Source: Lachnospiraceae bacterium
Lineage (GTDB): Bacteria; Bacillota; Clostridia; Lachnospirales; Lachnospiraceae
Length of the DNA stretch: 64,000 nt
Direction: 5' to 3'
NCBI GenBank assembly: GCA_009911185.1
Contig: QXWW01000002.1
Coordinates: 1 to 64,000 of the forward strand
In this document: positions 1-8,635 of the stretch, piece by piece
Numbering within the stretch: position 1 is the first letter of the stretch
Layout of the letters: every line of letters starts with the position of its first letter
Program-made: the position numbers and the translations under genes
The notes under the pieces: model-generated
The model's database searches: none
Seen by the model: the letters and a program-made list of their open reading frames with translations, nothing else
Told to the model about the DNA's origin: nothing

Positions 1-308
1 TCAAGGTCCTGTCCGCTCTCTTGCGCGACAACTTCTATAGTCTATCACAGTTCTCTCTCGCTGTCAAGCTGTTTTTTATTTTTTTCAAATTCTTTTTAGA
101 ACTCTTTGTTAGCCGCTTTGCCGCGACCGAGTTATATACTAGCATGTCTATTTCCAATTGTCAATACCTTTTTTACATTTTTTTACAAGTTTTTTTCGCG
201 ACTATAGTATTTGGAAAAAAACGGTGATTATGAAGCCTGCTTTTGGTATTAGATGAGTTAAAAAATACGTATAAAGTTTCTATTTGACATAATTCTGACA
301 CCTTTTGA
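1..308. other. AT-rich non-coding stretch with repeated CGCGAC motifs
   Basis: No gene is supported here. A 68-codon open frame exists, but it is rich in Phe, Leu and Ser because of T-runs, and nothing before it looks like a ribosome site. Three short blocks share CGCGAC followed by a TATA-like tract, near positions 24, 122 and 197, separated by long T-runs. Their function is unknown. Confidence 0.4.
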
Positions 309-1007
309 CTATTTAAATATCCCCATAAGAAATTGCTCGATTATATTATTATCGTAAAATAATCTTAAAAAATCATTTCCCTGAATCGTTTCCAGCATCT
401 CTCTGCCCCAATCGCTCCCCTGGCACAACGCAACCAGCAGAAACAAAATCCATATTACAATCACTCCCTGCACAAGCCCTATGGCAAGACCCCCTATATG
501 GTTGATACTATTCAGAACAGGAAGCTTTGCGACCAGGTCTAGAACACGCACAAGAATCACCATGGCGACGAAAATAATAGAAAACGAAAGTATCCATGCT
601 GCCCGCTGCAGAATTTGCTCTGCTGCAAATTCCCCCAGCCTCTCGTAGATACCAGTATTCTCCAATAATTCACCAGTAGCATCTGTAACGCCATCTTGCA
701 AAATATCCTGTAGTTCTCTGGGTAATTTTTGTCCTAAAATTTCAGTTTCCCCGGAAAGAACATCTGAACTTTCTTCCTTGTGTACCGCAAACTCTTGAAT
801 ATAGTCTGTACATTTTTCCTGAATTGTATGATACAAAGGAGTCCGTTCTTTCAAAAATTCAGCCGTAACGGGCGTTAATGCCGTGGCAAGCCCGACTGTC
901 AAAAAAATTGCCGCGAGGGAAAACAACACCCTCACCATCCCCCGTAAATATCCATGCAATCCAAATCCTGCCAACACCGCCAATACTATCACAAACAGTA
1001 TATCCAT
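309..1007 (-). CDS. CvpA family membrane protein
   Basis: A 232-residue protein with hydrophobic segments at about 3-20, 27-45, 136-160 and 171-195 and a charged loop between the second and third. This layout, including the glycine-rich first helix, is that of the CvpA family, named after the E. coli colicin V production protein. The family's biochemical role is still unclear; envelope and cell-wall roles have been proposed. The start has an AGGAG site six bases upstream that overlaps the end of the DUF5711 gene, so the two are likely translated together. It is the last gene of the minus-strand run that begins at pfkA. I see no clear terminator after it. Confidence 0.82.
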   Translation of the reverse strand: MDILFVIVLAVLAGFGLHGYLRGMVRVLFSLAAIFLTVGLATALTPVTAEFLKERTPLYHTIQEKCTDYIQEFAVHKEESSDVLSGETEILGQKLPRELQDILQDGVTDATGELLENTGIYERLGEFAAEQILQRAAWILSFSIIFVAMVILVRVLDLVAKLPVLNSINHIGGLAIGLVQGVIVIWILFLLVALCQGSDWGREMLETIQGNDFLRLFYDNNIIEQFLMGIFK

Positions 1008-1016
1008 TTTCCACTC

Positions 1017-2204
1017 CTATTTCAGTCTGATCTTTTGCGTCTCTCCTTCTGCCCAGAATATATAATTTTTCATTCCGCCGGCAGACATTATTTTGCAGAT
1101 ATTCTTTTTAAAATTCCCACGAAATTTCTCTATTCCATGTAATGTATAAATAATGCATTCCGAATCAGCGCGCACACATACTTCATCATTTGTCAGAAAT
1201 CCAATCTCCTGATATTTTATGGCAAAATCCTTTGCCATAACCTCCGTTCCTTTTAAATCAAACACCTGCAGTCTATATTCTTCCTCTTTATTTTCATTTT
1301 GAAACACTGCTCCAACATACGCTTCATTATAAAAAATACTGCGGATTTCCTGTTTCAAAGAGATTTCCGTTTTCATCTGAGGCTTTTGCTCTCCCTCAAA
1401 AATTATGATCTTACCATTGCCAAAGGCTGCCATCACATCGTTGGTGAGAAATTCCACTTTGGGAAATATCATATCCGCATAAGAATACTGGCATACAATA
1501 TTATCTATTTCTTCCTGTCCGGCTGAGCCAAAATTATAAAATATTATTGTCGTCTTCACATTCCCTTCATTGACATCCAGCAATGAAACAGCCAGCTTTC
1601 TGCCGTCGTTGGATACGCTGATATCCACAGGATAACCCGTATTTTCAGTATGTAACTCCCCCTCCGCAAGAAACTTTCCTTCTCTGTTATACACATGAAT
1701 ATATCCCGTTCCATTCTCTTCCATCAAAACTGCCACCTCTCCCTGATTTGCCACCTGTACCCTCTGAATAGGCATTGTAGTTTTGATTTCTCCACATGGA
1801 CCTTTGGCATCCATGATATAAACTCTTTCTCCTTTTTTATCAGCAATCACGGCATAGCTTTCACAAGTATCGACCATTGGCGACTGCATCTCATATGTTT
1901 GGCTCCAGATCATGCGATTATCAGAATCTATACAGGATGCGCCATCTTTACTATATTTGATCATATTTTCATTAAATGATGTAAAGAGCGTTCCCTCAGA
2001 ATCCTTCCGTTCTACGGAACTTAGAATCTCATATCCCGTATAACTCCTGGTCTGTATGTAAATATAGCTTCCCATTACTATCCCTAATATCAAAATAACC
2101 ACAAGCCCCGTCAGAAGCAGAATCTTCCTGCGGTGCCTGTGGATTTTTTTATTCATTTCATTTATATCTGATGATTTTACCACCCGGTATGCTTTCTCGT
2201 CCAA
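1017..2204 (-). CDS. DUF5711-type membrane-anchored beta-propeller-like protein
   Basis: A 395-residue protein with a basic N-terminus (IHRHRRK), one membrane helix at about 28-48 and a large outside domain. The outside part is made of repeated beta-rich stretches (examples: DGRKLAVSLLDV, VEFLTNDVMAAFGNG, NEAYVGAVFQN) resembling WD40-like blades. Lachnospiraceae proteins of this design are annotated as DUF5711; the function is unknown. I chose a TTG start at 2202-2204 because GGAGGTG lies five bases before it; the upstream in-frame ATGs at 2252 and 2243 have no ribosome site. It sits between the LysM protein and CvpA, so an envelope role is inferred. Confidence 0.75.
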   Translation of the reverse strand: MDEKAYRVVKSSDINEMNKKIHRHRRKILLLTGLVVILILGIVMGSYIYIQTRSYTGYEILSSVERKDSEGTLFTSFNENMIKYSKDGASCIDSDNRMIWSQTYEMQSPMVDTCESYAVIADKKGERVYIMDAKGPCGEIKTTMPIQRVQVANQGEVAVLMEENGTGYIHVYNREGKFLAEGELHTENTGYPVDISVSNDGRKLAVSLLDVNEGNVKTTIIFYNFGSAGQEEIDNIVCQYSYADMIFPKVEFLTNDVMAAFGNGKIIIFEGEQKPQMKTEISLKQEIRSIFYNEAYVGAVFQNENKEEEYRLQVFDLKGTEVMAKDFAIKYQEIGFLTNDEVCVRADSECIIYTLHGIEKFRGNFKKNICKIMSAGGMKNYIFWAEGETQKIRLK

Positions 2205-2261
2205 AACCGCACCTCCAAATATCAGTATAGCATACTCCGGCATTCTGTGCATTAAATTCTT

Positions 2262-3875
2262 TTATGGAAGCAGCAAACGCTGTCCTATAAAAATTTTATC
2301 TCCATCCTCAATGCCATTTACTTCCTTTAACGTTTTTATCATATTTTTATTTTTATAGACATTATCACAAATGGTACTCAGTGTATCGCCCTGCTGCACA
2401 GTATAATAACGCGGTTCGCCGATTTGTCCTGCTGTTTCCCTGGGTTCCTCCTGTTTTTCTTCTGCTCCTGTTTCCTGGGATGAATGATTGGACGGTACAT
2501 TTTCCCCTTCTTCCGTTCCGTTCTCTTCGGGAGCAGGTTCCTGTTCCCCTGGATTCGTATCTACAGCTTGTCCCTCTTTCTGCTCATCTGTATGTTCCGG
2601 CTTTTCTTCTGATTTTCCGTCCGTTTGATCAGGATTTTCGTTTGCCTGTGTCCCCATACCTTCTCCTGTTCCGGCCGTTTCAGAAGATGTTTCTTCTAAC
2701 GGAGATATCTGAGATTCGACACTTTCCACTACCAGTCCCTTATCCTCAGGCTCGTTATCTTTCTTGGGGGCAGGGTTCTGTGGATTCATCACACGAAGAA
2801 CTTCTTCCACTTTCTGCATTTTCCGGTAATTGTTAATCGTTGTAATACCAATCACACTGATTACCACCAGAAAAAAAGAGGACGCAGTATATAAAAATCT
2901 GCGGCTCTGCCGTTCCTTATTTTTACTCTGTCTCTCCAGGATCGTTTTGCGGTAAACGTCCAAAGCCTCCTCCGCTTTGCTCTTAGGCTCTTCCAGATTG
3001 CTTTTTGCAAAAACCTTAGTCTGAGAATGTTTTTTTTGCCGGACAAGGCCCTCTTTCATTTTTCGTTCCGCTTTTTTTTCTTGTCTGCGCATCTGTTCTA
3101 ACATGGCACGCGCGTCGTTGTCTGTTTTTCTGGATTTATCCTTTTTCTCTTCCAGTTCCTCCAAATCTAATATAAAATCTTCTTCCTGAATCTGCTCCTG
3201 CTCTTCTTTGTCGGATTCAGATTTCATTTCCAAAATCTCCTCCACACTTTCGACCGCTTTTTGCTCCTCCAGAAGTTTTTGTTCTTCTTCCTTTTTACAG
3301 ATCATATATTCCTGCATAGCAAGATTCTTCTCATAATATATGTAATATCCTTCCCGCTTCTGCAGATAGCCCTGTTCATACACAAAGAACCTTTCTTCCT
3401 CTTCCAGAATATCCATCAGCATCAGAAGCTTGTCCCTTCCAGAGAAATATTTTCGATGAGCGGCTTCCACTGCTGGAGACAGTTCCATAACCTGTCCTGC
3501 TTTTCCCAGAAACCAGCCTACAATCTGCAACTCCGGAAAATATTGTTTTTCTTCTCTATAAATGTAATCCCAAAAGCTGTCGTCAAGAGATATGCTGTCC
3601 CATTGAAAGACCGCCGCACTGCATTCCACCAGGCCGCTGATAAAGGTATAGCGGATATCCTTTTCCACCTGACTCTTTCCCAAAAATACTGCCGCGCAAT
3701 TTTCCTGGCTTTTTGCCATATTCTTTAGAAAGGTATACACATAATCTTCCAGGTAAATTTTATGTCTTCCTCTGGGGCTTCCTTCCTGCCGGATGTTTTT
3801 TGGCAGACAAATGGTTTCCTCTTTCTGCTCCTGATTTTCTTTTGCCTGTTCTTCTTTACAAATTATTTCAATCAT
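2262..3875 (-). CDS. Membrane protein with N-terminal MPN-like domain and C-terminal LysM
   Basis: A 537-residue protein in three parts. Residues about 37-190 resemble an MPN/JAB-type fold (segments AAVFLGKSQ, ELQIVGWFLGKAG, HRKYF), but the metal-binding HxH...D pattern is absent, so it is probably not an active peptidase. A Glu/Lys-rich coiled stretch follows, then a membrane helix at about 327-346. Outside lies a Glu/Pro/Thr-rich linker and a LysM domain at about 492-537 (YYTVQQGDTLSTICD), which binds peptidoglycan. The protein would link a cytoplasmic domain to the cell wall. The start at 3875 has AGAGGTG upstream; an in-frame ATG 63 bases further out has no such site. The MPN assignment is by pattern only. 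Confidence 0.72.
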   Translation of the reverse strand: MIEIICKEEQAKENQEQKEETICLPKNIRQEGSPRGRHKIYLEDYVYTFLKNMAKSQENCAAVFLGKSQVEKDIRYTFISGLVECSAAVFQWDSISLDDSFWDYIYREEKQYFPELQIVGWFLGKAGQVMELSPAVEAAHRKYFSGRDKLLMLMDILEEEERFFVYEQGYLQKREGYYIYYEKNLAMQEYMICKKEEEQKLLEEQKAVESVEEILEMKSESDKEEQEQIQEEDFILDLEELEEKKDKSRKTDNDARAMLEQMRRQEKKAERKMKEGLVRQKKHSQTKVFAKSNLEEPKSKAEEALDVYRKTILERQSKNKERQSRRFLYTASSFFLVVISVIGITTINNYRKMQKVEEVLRVMNPQNPAPKKDNEPEDKGLVVESVESQISPLEETSSETAGTGEGMGTQANENPDQTDGKSEEKPEHTDEQKEGQAVDTNPGEQEPAPEENGTEEGENVPSNHSSQETGAEEKQEEPRETAGQIGEPRYYTVQQGDTLSTICDNVYKNKNMIKTLKEVNGIEDGDKIFIGQRLLLP

Positions 3876-3992
3876 GCTGTCACCTCTTTTTACCAATGGT
3901 AGCACACATGATTTGCATATTTTGGAAATTCCTGTCATACGAAAAAAAAACTTCTCGACGAAAAATCGTAGGATTTTATCGTTTCAGACAAG

Positions 3993-4589
3993 TTATAGCT
4001 CTGTTCTTCCCTCCAAAGCGCGCAGCAATGTCATTTCATCTATATATTCCAAATCTCCGCCTACTGGAACCCCGCTGGCGATGCGCGACACTCTGATTCC
4101 TGTCGGCTTAATAAGTTTACCGATATACATTGCCGTAGTTTCCCCTTCCAGGCTGGAGTTGGTAGCAATGATGACTTCATCTACATCTCCCTGCAGCCTC
4201 TGCATCAGTTCTTTCAGCTTAATATCCCCAGGCCCGATTCCCAGCATTGGTGAAATCGCCCCGTGCAGAACATGATACACGCCTTCATATTTATTTGTTT
4301 TTTCGTATGCCGCCAAATCTCTTGTATTCTCCACCACCATAATGGTTTTGTGGTCCCGGTTTGCATTTTTACAGATCGGGCATAACTCATCGTCTGTAAG
4401 CGTAAAACAGGACTGGCAGTATCTTACCTTTTCTCTGGCCTGCAAAATAGTGGCTGACAATTGCTGCACATGCGCAAGCGGCATATTCAAAATATGAAAA
4501 GCAAGCCGCTGCGCCGACTTGCTTCCAATTCCAGGCAAAGAAGACAATTCTTCTATCAGTTTGCTTATCTGTCTGCTGTAATAATCCAT
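3993..4589 (-). CDS. recR: Recombination mediator protein RecR
   Basis: RecR, 198 residues, acts with RecF and RecO to load RecA at single-strand gaps. The sequence shows the helix-hairpin-helix ([13 protein letters not shown], about 18-30), a C4 zinc finger with Cys 58, 61, 70 and 73, and a Toprim domain starting near 82 ([14 protein letters not shown]). Length matches the family. AGGAGG lies five bases before the ATG. It follows ybaB by about 40 bases in the conserved order dnaX-ybaB-recR known from Bacillus and other Gram-positive bacteria. Confidence 0.97.
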   Translation of the reverse strand: MDYYSRQISKLIEELSSLPGIGSKSAQRLAFHILNMPLAHVQQLSATILQAREKVRYCQSCFTLTDDELCPICKNANRDHKTIMVVENTRDLAAYEKTNKYEGVYHVLHGAISPMLGIGPGDIKLKELMQRLQGDVDEVIIATNSSLEGETTAMYIGKLIKPTGIRVSRIASGVPVGGDLEYIDEMTLLRALEGRTEL

Positions 4590-4630
4590 GCATTCCTCCT
4601 GGCATTCATACTCTGATATTTTATGAAAAG

Positions 4631-4975
4631 TTAAAAGGGAAATCCTGCCCCCAGTCCTCCAGTAATTTTGGACATGGACTGCTGAGAAGCTTCTTCTATC
4701 TGACGCAGCGCTTCATTGGTTGCCGCCATAATCAGATCCTCCAGCATTTCAATATCATCCGGATCCACTACTTCTTGCGCTAATTTCACCTTTGTCACTT
4801 CTTTTTTACCTGAAATGGTCACCTCTACTGCTCCGCCGCCGGCAGATGCGGTAATTTCCTTTTCTTCCAGCTCTTTGGTTGCTTCTTCCATTTGCTTCTG
4901 CATTTTCTGCGCCTGTTTCATCAGATTATTCATATTGCCGGGCATACCTCCCGGAAATCCGCCGCGTTTTGCCAT
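4631..4975 (-). CDS. YbaB/EbfC family nucleoid-associated protein
   Basis: A 114-residue protein with the family's central segment ([23 protein letters not shown]) and an N-terminal Gly/Met-rich stretch, [19 protein letters not shown]. Members form dimers, bind DNA and are almost always encoded between dnaX and recR, as here. Its ATG follows the dnaX stop codon directly, with AGGAGG inside the end of dnaX, so translation is probably coupled. Confidence 0.95.
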   Translation of the reverse strand: MAKRGGFPGGMPGNMNNLMKQAQKMQKQMEEATKELEEKEITASAGGGAVEVTISGKKEVTKVKLAQEVVDPDDIEMLEDLIMAATNEALRQIEEASQQSMSKITGGLGAGFPF

Positions 4976-6583
4976 TTACGTTTCCTCCTGATCTTCAATT
5001 GTGATTTCCATATTTATAATTTGCTCAAGGTCCACAAAGGACTCCTCCAAGGGACGGCTGGGTTCATCGAGTATTACCTTAAAAGGGATCTCTTTCCCCG
5101 TCTTTTTTTCCAGGGCTTCCCTGAGTTCCTGCAGATGTTCTTCTGTATTTACAAAAGCCTCCGCCACTTCATCCTCCAGAACAAGCGAGAGACGTCCGCC
5201 CTCTGTCAGACAGGGACGCGCCCGCCTGAGATAGTTTTTAAGCCCTCCAGACAATCCTTCTACAATAGCATTCCAGTTCTTTGCCGCCATCTTGACATCC
5301 GCTGGAACGGCTCTTGGCAATCCGGGAGACGGATTAGCGCCTCCATCCGAATCACGTTCTGCAGAGTCAGGAACTGTTTGGCCGGATGGATGACCTCCAG
5401 TTCCTTTCGCTGTATAAACTGCGGGAACTCCCTCTTCTAACTTTTTCTCCAGCTGAGTAACCCGAAGAACCAAAGAATCGTAATCTCGTTCCATTTCCGG
5501 CTTACATAATTTAATCAGGGCAATTTCTATCAGCACCCGTTTCTGTATGGCAAACCGAATCTGATTAGACAGCTCCGAAAATATGCGAATATAGCGCATA
5601 AGCTGTACCGTTTCCACCATACCTGCTTCTTCCTTCAATAATGCAAGATTTTCTCCGGAAATATCCAGTACGTCTTCCATATTATCAGAACTCTGTAATA
5701 AAAGCAAATTTCTCAGGTACCAGGTAAAATCTATTACAAACTGCCCCGGTTCACGTCCCTGGACGATCAGCTCTTCTAACTGGGCAATTGCCCCGGAGAT
5801 ATCCTTTGCAATAATTTTGCGCAGCATTACAGAAAAAACCTCTGTATCCACTGCTCCCAGCACTTCCAGAACATGGCCGTAAGTAAGATTCTGTCCCAGA
5901 TAAAACGCAATACACTGGTCTAACAGGCTGAGCGCATCGCGCATAGAACCGTCCGCCGCTTTGGCAATATAACGGATTGCCTTCGGTTCCACCGCTATCT
6001 GTTCCTGCCCCATCAGCTCTGTCAGCCGCTGTGAAATCGTCTCAATGGTAATGCGCCTGAAGTCATATCGCTGGCACCGCGAAAGGATCGTAACCGGAAT
6101 CTTTTGAACTTCTGTCGTGGCAAGGATAAAAATTACATAAGAAGGGGGCTCCTCCAAAGTTTTCAGCAACGCATTAAAAGCTCCTATAGAAAGCATATGA
6201 ACCTCGTCGATGATGTATACTTTGTATTTGCCCTCAGTCGGTGAATATGCCACCTCCTCACGGATATCCCGGATATTATCCACACCGTTATTGGAGGCGG
6301 CATCTATTTCTATCACATTCATGGAGCTGCCCGCCGCAATCGCTTTACAGGAAGGGCAGCTCCCACAAGGACTGCCGTCTGCGGGATGTTCGCAGTTCAC
6401 AGCCCTTGCAAAGATTTTAGCAATGGTTGTCTTTCCTGTTCCTCTTGTCCCGCAGAACAAATATGCATGTCCCACTCTGTCTGCTTTAATCTGATTCTTC
6501 AGCGTAGTGACAATATGCTCCTGTCCCCTGACATCCTCAAACTCCTGGGGACGGAACTTACGGTATAACGCAGTATACGACAT
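4976..6583 (-). CDS. dnaX: DNA polymerase III subunit gamma/tau
   Basis: The clamp-loader ATPase of the replicative polymerase, 535 residues. Walker A (GTRGTGKT) is at about 45-52, the zinc-binding cysteines at 64, 73, 76 and 79, Walker B as YIIDEVHML, and the SRC arginine-finger motif as ILSRCQRYDFRR. Domain III and a variable C-terminal tau-like tail with a Gly/Pro-rich linker follow. The ribosome site GGAG is part of the last codons of pfkA, two bases away. I see no obvious A-rich slippage heptamer in the linker, but only inspected it by eye. Confidence 0.96.
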   Translation of the reverse strand: MSYTALYRKFRPQEFEDVRGQEHIVTTLKNQIKADRVGHAYLFCGTRGTGKTTIAKIFARAVNCEHPADGSPCGSCPSCKAIAAGSSMNVIEIDAASNNGVDNIRDIREEVAYSPTEGKYKVYIIDEVHMLSIGAFNALLKTLEEPPSYVIFILATTEVQKIPVTILSRCQRYDFRRITIETISQRLTELMGQEQIAVEPKAIRYIAKAADGSMRDALSLLDQCIAFYLGQNLTYGHVLEVLGAVDTEVFSVMLRKIIAKDISGAIAQLEELIVQGREPGQFVIDFTWYLRNLLLLQSSDNMEDVLDISGENLALLKEEAGMVETVQLMRYIRIFSELSNQIRFAIQKRVLIEIALIKLCKPEMERDYDSLVLRVTQLEKKLEEGVPAVYTAKGTGGHPSGQTVPDSAERDSDGGANPSPGLPRAVPADVKMAAKNWNAIVEGLSGGLKNYLRRARPCLTEGGRLSLVLEDEVAEAFVNTEEHLQELREALEKKTGKEIPFKVILDEPSRPLEESFVDLEQIINMEITIEDQEET

Positions 6584-6585
6584 AT

Positions 6586-7659
6586 TTAATCTCCAAAGCT
6601 AATGCCCATCAGCTTGGCTTCTTTAATAATCTTGGAATCTGGCTCTACGGTCTTAAGCTTTCCTGCCACGTCTGCCAGAGGCACTTTCTTGGTATTGCCA
6701 TTAATCATGGCAACCATATAACCGTAGTCGCCTTTCAGAATAAGATCCGCTGCGGCAGCACCCAGTCTGGTACAAAGTACACGGTCATACGGGCAAGGGC
6801 TTCCGCCTCGCTGTGTATGTCCTGGAACAGTCACGCGCACCTCACACCCGGTTTTTTTCTGAATCCGCTCTGCAACCTCATAAGATACGGACGGATATTT
6901 GTAATTTTTCTTCTTTTCTTTTAATTCTTTTTTGCTCAGGGCCGCATCTTCTTTGGAAATAGCGCCCTCTGCAACGGCAAGAATGGTAAATCCTTTCCCC
7001 GCCTTGCTTCGAGATTCAAGGGCTTTTACTACCTTGTTAATATCGTATGGAATCTCTGGCAGCAAAATGATGTCCGCACCCCCTGCAATTCCTGCGTAAA
7101 GCGTCAGCCAGCCTACCTTATGTCCCATAACTTCTACGATAAACACGCGATTATGGGAAGCCGCCGTTGTATGGATACAATCAATCGCCTCCGTGGCGAT
7201 ATTAATCGCGCTCTGGAAACCGAAGGTTACATCCGTCCCATATATATCGTTGTCAATCGTTTTCGGCAGATGGATTACATTCAATCCTTCTTCTCTCAAA
7301 AGATTCGCCGTTTTCTGCGTGCCATTTCCTCCCAAAATTACGATGCAGTCCAGGCAGAGCTTATAATATGTCTGCTTCATCGCCTCTACCTTGTCCAGAC
7401 CATTCTCATCCGGCACGCGCATCAGCTTAAACGGCTGTCTCGATGTTCCAAGAATTGTTCCTCCTTTGGTGAGAATCCCGGAAAAATCTTCGGAAGTGAG
7501 TAAACGGTAGTTTCCATAAATCAGTCCCTTATAACCTTCGTAGAAACCATAAACCTCTAATTCTTCCACGTTTTTACTTAATCCTTTGACAACACCGCGC
7601 ATTGCTGCATTTAATGCCTGGCAGTCCCCGCCGCTGGTCAACATTCCAATACGTTTCAT
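6586..7659 (-). CDS. pfkA: 6-phosphofructokinase, group III type
   Basis: Phosphorylates fructose 6-phosphate in glycolysis. The 357-residue protein has the N-terminal GGDCQALNAA motif, a nucleotide-binding segment GGNGT (110-114) and the catalytic LPKTIDND segment (131-138). In E. coli numbering it has Gly at 104, as ATP-dependent enzymes do, and Lys at 124, as in the PPi-linked and actinobacterial group III enzymes. The acidic residue of the usual GGDG motif is Asn here. The donor, ATP or PPi, cannot be settled from sequence. It opens the run that continues into dnaX with a two-base gap. Confidence 0.9.
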   Translation of the reverse strand: MKRIGMLTSGGDCQALNAAMRGVVKGLSKNVEELEVYGFYEGYKGLIYGNYRLLTSEDFSGILTKGGTILGTSRQPFKLMRVPDENGLDKVEAMKQTYYKLCLDCIVILGGNGTQKTANLLREEGLNVIHLPKTIDNDIYGTDVTFGFQSAINIATEAIDCIHTTAASHNRVFIVEVMGHKVGWLTLYAGIAGGADIILLPEIPYDINKVVKALESRSKAGKGFTILAVAEGAISKEDAALSKKELKEKKKNYKYPSVSYEVAERIQKKTGCEVRVTVPGHTQRGGSPCPYDRVLCTRLGAAAADLILKGDYGYMVAMINGNTKKVPLADVAGKLKTVEPDSKIIKEAKLMGISFGD

Positions 7660-7699
7660 AATTTCACATCCTTTGTCTTTATTTTTTCATGGTAAAATA

Positions 7700-7728
7700 A
7701 TTATATCCCATATTTTTACTATTCACAA
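7700..7728 (-). promoter_or_regulatory. Probable sigma-A promoter of the pfkA-dnaX run
   Basis: Read on the minus strand, TTGTGA (7723-7728) and TATAAT (7700-7705) are separated by 17 bases. Transcription would start about 35 bases before the pfkA ATG. No competing promoter was seen between pfkA and dnaX. Confidence 0.6.
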
Positions 7729-7738
7729 GATTTTTCAT

Positions 7739-7766
7739 TTGCATTTTTCAAAATATTTGTTATACT
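7739..7766 (+). promoter_or_regulatory. Probable promoter of tRNA-Ser
   Basis: TTGCAT (7739-7744) and TATACT (7761-7766) with a 16-base spacer lie just upstream of the tRNA. The element is back-to-back with the pfkA promoter. Confidence 0.55.
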
Positions 7767-7784
7767 TTATATGTAAGCACATCT

Positions 7785-7873
7785 GGAGGAGTACCCAAGT
7801 GGCTGAAGGGTCTGGCTTCGAACACCAGTAGGTCGGTAGTCCCGGCGCGGGGGTTCAAATCCCCCCTCCTCCG
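7785..7873 (+). tRNA. tRNA-Ser (CGA)
   Basis: A class II tRNA with a seven-base acceptor stem (GGAGGAG pairing with CTCCTCC), discriminator G, a long variable arm, and T-loop GGTTCAAATCC. The anticodon loop contains CGA, reading UCG codons. There is a C-A mismatch at the last pair of the anticodon stem. CCA is not encoded. Confidence 0.95.
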
Positions 7874-7934
7874 TTTCTGAATATTCATTTTCCCAAACCA
7901 TCAAATCTTCCAATAATTTTAAGAAAGGTTTACT

Positions 7935-8579
7935 GTGTATATGAAAACTTTTTTTCCTCTTTCACTTTGCTTTTGCCTGTGCATGTCGGTGTTTACCGGT
8001 TGCGGCAGCACCGAAACAGACGCTGCAGATTCTGTAAAAGCAATCTATGATTTATATATTCTGGGAGATACCAGAGGAATTTCTTCTTTGGGAATGACGG
8101 ATGAAGATATTTCCCATGCACAAAAGACCTATGATAATTCACTCAAAGAAATGATTCGTACAAATTTCGCCGACAGCGGACAGGAAATTGACGAAGATAC
8201 GCTGGAAGAACTCTGCCTGGTCAGAAAAGAAGCGCTCGCTAAAATGAGCGCTTCTGTAGAAATAACCGAGGAAACAGACGGGAGAGCCACCGTCGTAATT
8301 CACACCACATACTTTACAGAATCCTCTCTGGACGCAGATGCTTTTTATGACGCCAGAGAGGAAGCTTTGCAGCAGTCATTCACAGATTCAAAAGAACGAC
8401 AGATATTTCTTATGAACGCCTATACACGGAACCTGATTACCGCTTACCGTAACGTTACCCCTTCCTCAGATACCACAGACATTACGGTAGAATGCGTAAT
8501 CCAGAATAAAACCTGGGTCCCCGCTAATATGTCTTCTTTTGGTTCCGATCTGGCGCTTGCCATCACCGGACATCATTAG
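7935..8579 (+). CDS. Putative lipoprotein
   Basis: A 214-residue secreted protein. The N-terminus has a lipoprotein signal: a hydrophobic run LSLCFCLCMSVF followed by TGCG, where the Cys would be lipidated. The mature part is mostly helical, acidic and without a catalytic motif I recognise; it somewhat resembles DUF5105-type lipoproteins of Clostridia. The start is probably GTG at 7935, six bases after AAGAAAGG; an ATG at 7941 is the alternative. It follows the tRNA and precedes the low-complexity protein by about 56 bases. Confidence 0.75.
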   Translation: MYMKTFFPLSLCFCLCMSVFTGCGSTETDAADSVKAIYDLYILGDTRGISSLGMTDEDISHAQKTYDNSLKEMIRTNFADSGQEIDEDTLEELCLVRKEALAKMSASVEITEETDGRATVVIHTTYFTESSLDADAFYDAREEALQQSFTDSKERQIFLMNAYTRNLITAYRNVTPSSDTTDITVECVIQNKTWVPANMSSFGSDLALAITGHH

Positions 8580-8635
8580 TTATATTTTTCCATGTCCCGG
8601 CATAAGCATGTAAAAAGCTTTCGGGAGTATGTAAC

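Noticed and set aside
21-227. 68-codon open frame at the left edge
   Set aside because: Composition follows T-runs (Phe/Leu), no ribosome site, no family; treated as non-coding.
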